From JAKLKS01 sp964370855 (lineage in GTDB: Bacteria > Planctomycetota > JAJSAM01 > JAKLKS01), in assembly GCA_964370855.1 (NCBI GenBank), contig CAYJMF010000005.1, positions 42,365 to 106,364 on the forward strand: DNA of 64,000 nt, given 5' to 3'. Of the stretch, positions 59,587 to 64,000 are shown in pieces. Position numbers and translations under genes: made by a program. The notes under the pieces were generated by a model, which was not told the DNA's origin, did not search any database, and saw only the letters and a list, made by a program, of their open reading frames with translations. Positions within the stretch are counted from its first letter, which is position 1. Every line of letters begins with the position of its first letter.

Positions 59587-61050
59587 TTGCCGGACGACAT
59601 GGCCGCCGAGGCCGCCCGCCGTCTGGCGGAGGCCGACGACCTCCGCAGCGGCGACGCCCCCTCCCGCCGCTCCGCCCTCGAGACCTACCGCGAACTGCGC
59701 TCCTGCCTCGACCCCGCCCGCCCCGCCGACGCCGCGCGCCTCCTCTGGGCCTTCGAGAACGACCGCGATCGCGACGCCGTCATGGGCGAGATGGCCCGGG
59801 ACGCCGCGGCCCGGGCCCCCGCCGGCTCGGACCTGCGCAACGCGGCCCTCCTCGTCTCCGGCCAGGCCGCCGCCGACGGCGGCCGGCCCGAGGAGGCGGA
59901 GCGGATCTTCGGGGCCCTCCTCGCCGAGCACCGGGGCACGGGCCACCGCTACGAGCGCCTCGCCTGCCTGAGCCTCGCCAAGCACTACGCCCACCAGCGC
60001 CGCGGCTACGAGGCCCTGGTCCTCGCGAGGAGCGCCGCGGGCCTCGCCCGCAAGGGAGGCCACCCCTACGACCTCTGCGTCGCCCGTTCGCGGATCTGCA
60101 TGGCCCTCCAGGTCCTGCAGGACGCGGAGAGGCTCGCCGCCGCCGTCGTCGAGCTCGACCGCTCCCTCGCGGACCTTCCCCCGGACCGCTCCCGCCCCCT
60201 CCGGTTCCTCGTCGAGGGGTGGAAGGCGGAGGCGGCCCTGGACGCCGGGAACCTGGAGGCCGCCCGGGCCGCCATCGCGGCGCAGCGGGCCACCGCCGAC
60301 GACCGGGGCTCCATGCCCGGCGACGACCGCCACCCCGTGTACCTCGAGGCCCTCCTCCGCTGGAACGAGGGGAGGCCGGAGGAGGCCCTCGCCCTCGTGG
60401 AAAGGGCGCGGGAGATCCCCGCCCGCCTCCCCGCCTCGGACCTCCCCCTCTCCCTGCTCGAGGCGCGCTGCCTCCAGCGCACGGGGCGCCCCGGGGAGGC
60501 CCTCCGGCGGCTGGTGGCCCTGCTGGATCTCGTCGAGGAGAGCGACGGGGAGGATGCCCTGGGGACGGGCCAGCGGATCCGCTACGCCGATCGGGCGGGG
60601 CGCCTGCTCCAGGAGGAGTGCGCCTCCCCCCCCGACGCGCGCCGCGCCTTCGACCTGGCGGCGGGCTGGGCTCTGCGCCGCGTCGTCGAGATCGAGCGGA
60701 CCATGGCCGCCATCCCCGAGCTGGACGGCATCGAGTCCTCGGACCTCCGGACGCTGACGGACTACCGGAACCGCTTCATCCGGGAGCACGGGGAGATCCT
60801 CGACCGGCTGGCCTCCCTCTACGGGGGGGATTCCCCCCCGGAGAGCCTCCTCGTGGCGGATCCGGGAGGGGCGCCGGAGACCTTCTTCCGGTCCTGCGCC
60901 TGGTGCCGGAGGGTGCGCTCCGTGGACGGGCGGTGGCTCCCCGTGGGCGAATTCGTGCCCGACGACCGCCACCTCCGGGTCTCCCACGGGATCTGCCCGA
61001 CCTGCCATTCCCGGTGGACGGAGCGGCTGCGTCCGCCGCCCCATCCTTGA
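59587..61050 (+). CDS. TPR-type protein with C-terminal zinc ribbon
   Basis: A 487-residue cytoplasmic protein. The first 430 residues are TPR-like helical repeats (for example GRPEEAERIFGALLAEHRG, RRGYEALVLARSAAGLAR). The last 55 form a ribbon: SCAWCRRVRSVDGRWLPVGE, then a second pair SHGICPTCHSR. This ribbon is often found at the end of histidine kinases and response regulators. The gene follows a stand-alone receiver, so a signal-transduction function is likely. TTG start at 59587 with GGAGGAA; an ATG at 59599 is an alternative. Confidence 0.75.
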   Translation: MPDDMAAEAARRLAEADDLRSGDAPSRRSALETYRELRSCLDPARPADAARLLWAFENDRDRDAVMGEMARDAAARAPAGSDLRNAALLVSGQAAADGGRPEEAERIFGALLAEHRGTGHRYERLACLSLAKHYAHQRRGYEALVLARSAAGLARKGGHPYDLCVARSRICMALQVLQDAERLAAAVVELDRSLADLPPDRSRPLRFLVEGWKAEAALDAGNLEAARAAIAAQRATADDRGSMPGDDRHPVYLEALLRWNEGRPEEALALVERAREIPARLPASDLPLSLLEARCLQRTGRPGEALRRLVALLDLVEESDGEDALGTGQRIRYADRAGRLLQEECASPPDARRAFDLAAGWALRRVVEIERTMAAIPELDGIESSDLRTLTDYRNRFIREHGEILDRLASLYGGDSPPESLLVADPGGAPETFFRSCAWCRRVRSVDGRWLPVGEFVPDDRHLRVSHGICPTCHSRWTERLRPPPHP

Positions 61051-61069
61051 CCGGGGGGCCGTTCTTGCG

Positions 61070-63952
61070 ATGATGGGGTCCATGCACCGCGCCCCCCTCC
61101 GCACCCCGGCCGGCTTCCTGCTCCTCTCCCTCGTCCTCGGCCTGTTCGGCGGACCCCCGGCCGCCTCCCCCGCCGCCGCGGCGGCCCCCGGCCCCCTCGA
61201 GGGATTCGTGGACTGGATGGCCGACGACGGGGAGTGCCGATGCAAGGCCGGCAACGCCTGCTGGCACTACCTCCGCGCCCCCGCGGAACCCCCGGCGGAC
61301 GCCTGCTGGTGCAACTTCTGCGTGAAGGTCTCGAAGCACGACGGCAGCCGCGCCATGCCCGAGGGCTGGAACGAAATCTGCTGCAGCAACGGGAAGATGG
61401 ACTGCTTCCTCAAGAGGCACGCCCTCTCCTGGAACATGGTGTGCTCGGACTGCCCGAAGAACGTGAAGTGCTGCAACACGCTGAACCCCGAGGCCTGCCC
61501 GAACTGCGGGAAGGTCGGCCCCCCCGCGCTCTCGGAGCGGCAGAAGGAGCTCGAGTTCCGGCTCAAGCGGGAGTCCGACCTCTTCGCGAGCCGCGACGTC
61601 GTCATCGTCTGGAGCACGCACTTCTACGTCGTGACGGACATCCCCACGCTCAAGATCCGCACCCAGGGGGGCTCCTACCGGGTCGTCGGGACCCACGAGC
61701 TGGCCCACATCTACGCCGAGCGCGCGGAGAAGGCCTACCGGGAGTTCATCCAGAACTTCGGCGACGCCGTCCAGCTCGACAAGCCCGCCGGCATCTTCCT
61801 CCCCAAGCGGGAATCCACGGCCGGCAGGATCCAGGCCCAGTACTTCTCGAGCCCGCGCACGAACCTCCTCTACGGAGGCTCCAGCGACGGGCGCGTCGCC
61901 GACGGGTTCTGCTTCAACGGGTTCTGCGCCTCCCTCGGGAAGCACGGGGGGGACGACGTGGGGCTCCACCACGTCGTGCGCCACATGCTCGGCCACCTCC
62001 TCGTCTCCTGCTGGACGAAGGTGGACGGCAAGGACCGCGTCCTCCCCCGCTGGATGTTCGAGGGGGTCGCCCACTGGCTCGGGAAGCGCCATCCCCTGCT
62101 CAAGGACGAGGTGGTCTGGTGCGCCGACGAGGGCTCCCCCATCAGCGGGAGCGGCAAGGACTGGCAGAACGACGCCCGCAAGATCGCCGGGGACCCGAAG
62201 ACCGTCCCCGTGGAGCGGCTGCTGGAGAAGAGCACCATCGGGCTGCTCGACTTCGACGACCACGTGCGCTCGTGGTCCTGGTTCGAGCTCTGCCTGGCCG
62301 AGGACCGGGAGCCCTTCGTGGCCGTGCTCACCGCCATGCGCAACGAGATCCCCGCGCGCCAGGCGTGGATGGACGCCATGCACTGCACCCCCGCGGAGTG
62401 GGACCAGCGCTGGAAGGACCGCGTGCTCGGGCGGCGGCCCTCCATGGGCGCCACCCTCGCGGACAAGGGGGACGACGACGGCCCCGGCGCCGCGGAGCGG
62501 CGGTCCATCCGCAACGAGATGGACATGCAGAACCTGGTGGCCAAGATCCGGTCCATCGGGGTCTGCGCCGACCCGCGCACGGCGAAGGTCCTCGTGGAGC
62601 AGTTCGGGCGGGAATCGGAGGCCGTGCGCGAGGTGCTCACCGTCGTCCTGTCGAAGACCACCGAGCCGAAGGCCCTGGCCGCCATGCGGGAGTACGGGCT
62701 GACGGCGGCCCACCCCATGGTCCGGGCCTACACGGCGCGGGTCCTCGGCCTCGCCGGGGACGCCGCCTCCGTGGACGCCATCCGCCTCCTCGTCGAGGAT
62801 CCCTTCTGGCTCGCCCGCGCCGAGGCCGCCCTCGCCCTCATGCGGGCGAAGGACCCGAAGCTCGCCGATTCCGTGAAGCCCCTGCTCTCCGATTCCGCGG
62901 CCAAGGTCCGCATCGCCGCCATGGACGCCGCCGCGTCGGCCGGGAGCGCCGCGGAGAAGGTCCAGTCCCTGGTGGCGGTCAACCTCTCCCACTCCGCCTG
63001 GCAGGTGCGGTCCGCGGCGGCGGAATCCCTCGGCGGCATCGGGGCCATGACCTCCGTCGAGGCCCTCATCGACCGGATGACGACGGAGGCGGGCCGCGTG
63101 CGGCGGGACTGTTACGAGGCGCTGAAGAAGGTGACCGGCGACGACCTCACGATGAACCCCGAGCACTGGGCCAAGTGGTGGAAGAAGGAGCGGGAGCGGG
63201 CGGGGGGCGGCCTGCCCGCGAAGGGGGAGGCCCCGCCGGACACCTCCATCGACGAGCAGCGCTACGGCCTCCAGAAGCCCCCGGTCTACGGGCTCCGCGT
63301 CTTCTCCGACCGCGTGGGCTACGTGCTCGACATGTCGAACTCGATGTTCAACCTCTTCGAGCCGGATCCCGAGGCCGTGAAGAAGCTGCGCCGCTCCTAC
63401 AAGGGGGCCAACAAGTTCGACATCTCCCGCGAGGAGATCGTGCAGTCGGTCCAGGGCCTCGACCCGCGGGCGCGCTTCACGGTGATGGTCTTCTCCAACC
63501 GGCCCCGGTACATGTCGAAGGAGCTGGTCCCGGCGACCCCGGACAACCACAGGAAGGCGGAGTCCTTCCTGCGCTCCTGCCGCTCCTCCCCCGACGCCGG
63601 CGGCGGCGCCTCCCAGATGACGAGCTTCTACGACGCCTTCCGGGCCATCTTCGACCTCCCCGACGGCGCCACGCCGCCGGCGAACTTCACGGAGACCCCG
63701 GACACGATGTTCTTCCTCACCGACGGCGCGCCGACGCTGGGCGAGATCATCGACGCCGACGAGCTGCTGGCCTGGTTCACGGGACTCAACCGCTACGCCC
63801 GCATCCGCGTCCACGTCGTCGCCTACGGCAATCTCGGCATCGACACGCGGTTCCTCTCCGGCCTCGCGGAACAGAACGGCGGCGTCTACATCAACATCGG
63901 CGAGGCAAAGGCCGGCTCCTCCCCCGCCCTCCCCCCCACCACCCCGAAGTAA
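61070..63952 (+). CDS. Secreted HEAT-repeat plus von Willebrand A protein with a Cys-rich N-terminus
   Basis: A 960-residue exported protein. The signal peptide (GFLLLSLVLGLFGG) is followed by a Cys-rich domain with about 18 Cys in residues 45-150 (CRCKAGNACWHYL, CCSNGKMDCFL, CSDCPKNVKCCN). Then comes a peptidase-MA-like region (about 170-470) with HHVVRHMLGHLL in the metal-site position. HEAT-like repeats follow to about 690, then WAKWWKKERERA and a VWA domain (YVLDMSNSMF, then MFFLTDGAPTLGE). This is a larger paralogue of 48970-51090. The zinc-peptidase motif is imperfect (HxxxH), so it may be inactive. ATG at 61070; 61073 and 61082 are also possible. Confidence 0.85.
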   Translation: MMGSMHRAPLRTPAGFLLLSLVLGLFGGPPAASPAAAAAPGPLEGFVDWMADDGECRCKAGNACWHYLRAPAEPPADACWCNFCVKVSKHDGSRAMPEGWNEICCSNGKMDCFLKRHALSWNMVCSDCPKNVKCCNTLNPEACPNCGKVGPPALSERQKELEFRLKRESDLFASRDVVIVWSTHFYVVTDIPTLKIRTQGGSYRVVGTHELAHIYAERAEKAYREFIQNFGDAVQLDKPAGIFLPKRESTAGRIQAQYFSSPRTNLLYGGSSDGRVADGFCFNGFCASLGKHGGDDVGLHHVVRHMLGHLLVSCWTKVDGKDRVLPRWMFEGVAHWLGKRHPLLKDEVVWCADEGSPISGSGKDWQNDARKIAGDPKTVPVERLLEKSTIGLLDFDDHVRSWSWFELCLAEDREPFVAVLTAMRNEIPARQAWMDAMHCTPAEWDQRWKDRVLGRRPSMGATLADKGDDDGPGAAERRSIRNEMDMQNLVAKIRSIGVCADPRTAKVLVEQFGRESEAVREVLTVVLSKTTEPKALAAMREYGLTAAHPMVRAYTARVLGLAGDAASVDAIRLLVEDPFWLARAEAALALMRAKDPKLADSVKPLLSDSAAKVRIAAMDAAASAGSAAEKVQSLVAVNLSHSAWQVRSAAAESLGGIGAMTSVEALIDRMTTEAGRVRRDCYEALKKVTGDDLTMNPEHWAKWWKKERERAGGGLPAKGEAPPDTSIDEQRYGLQKPPVYGLRVFSDRVGYVLDMSNSMFNLFEPDPEAVKKLRRSYKGANKFDISREEIVQSVQGLDPRARFTVMVFSNRPRYMSKELVPATPDNHRKAESFLRSCRSSPDAGGGASQMTSFYDAFRAIFDLPDGATPPANFTETPDTMFFLTDGAPTLGEIIDADELLAWFTGLNRYARIRVHVVAYGNLGIDTRFLSGLAEQNGGVYINIGEAKAGSSPALPPTTPK

Positions 63953-63980
63953 GGGGACGTCCTCCACTTTTCTACTTTTC

Positions 63981-63989
63981 TGTGGATAA
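63981..63989 (-). promoter_or_regulatory. Perfect DnaA-box sequence (TTATCCACA)
   Basis: TGTGGATAA on the plus strand is the exact reverse of the consensus DnaA box. It lies in the last 50 bases, in the AT-richest short stretch near the end of the window (CTTTTCTACTTTTC). A single box is not proof; the sequence beyond 64000 must show whether more boxes form an origin. Confidence 0.4.
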
Positions 63990-64000
63990 CTCCTCCGGAG

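Overview
The window is a 64 kb piece of a very GC-rich bacterial chromosome, most likely from an uncultivated planctomycete-like lineage. This placement is an inference. It rests on two secreted HEAT-repeat plus von Willebrand A proteins, a DUF6263-type lipoprotein, MiaE, frequent GTG/TTG starts and ATGA-coupled genes, not on any marker gene. A 10-base N run at 58391 shows that it is a scaffold, probably from a metagenome.

Region 1 (1-40 kb) is a dense accessory island. It opens with the 5' part of a large DEAD/DEAH helicase coupled to a small HTH protein, a Cdc48-like AAA+ ATPase and an orphan AbiEi-type antitoxin. A small integrative element follows (about 4.1-12.4 kb): tyrosine integrase, excisionase-like HTH, DUF3987 primase/helicase-like protein, and on the other strand a run of small genes including a DUF5049 protein. 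It has no capsid or tail genes. Next are an ankyrin protein and a tightly overlapping five-gene operon (14.1-19.6 kb): DUF4258 protein, GT4 glycosyltransferase fused to a radical SAM/SPASM enzyme, WG-repeat protein, histidine phosphatase fused to a nucleotidyltransferase, and a GT-A-like glycosyltransferase interrupted by one frameshift. No described pathway comes to mind for this set.

From 19.6 to 32.1 kb on the minus strand lie probable anti-phage genes: an HNH endonuclease, an 890-residue protein with a DUF2325-like C-terminus, ApeA (HEPN RNase), then a four-gene coupled unit (unknown, PLD-like, SNF2 helicase, unknown). From 32.2 to 39.9 kb come a PLD/zinc-ribbon protein, a DUF429-like protein, a possible uracil-DNA-glycosylase-like protein, a nuclease-DUF2075 helicase, a stand-alone TOTE-type primase, a dual-OB protein and two tandem DUF488 proteins. 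The stretch reads as a stacked defence or conflict island.

Region 2 (40.2-64 kb) is the chromosomal backbone. It starts with tRNA-Asp and carries two paralogous charged-repeat lipoproteins, a Ca2+-type P-ATPase, MgtE, a secreted protein, Tag glycosylase, a HEAT/VWA protein, a Dps-Fur oxidative stress pair, a HlyD/ABC/ABC-2 exporter, a DUF6263-like lipoprotein, a secreted thioredoxin-fold protein with an in-frame UGA in its CxxC site (a probable selenoprotein), MiaE, a response regulator, a TPR/zinc-ribbon protein and a second HEAT/VWA protein.

The main non-coding signals are a repeat module shared by two upstream regions (55.3 and 58.3 kb), a 10-bp tandem repeat at 58.04-58.17 kb, twin palindromes in the dps promoter, TAxxAT boxes exactly 8 nt before three start codons (leaderless genes), and a DnaA box at the right edge.
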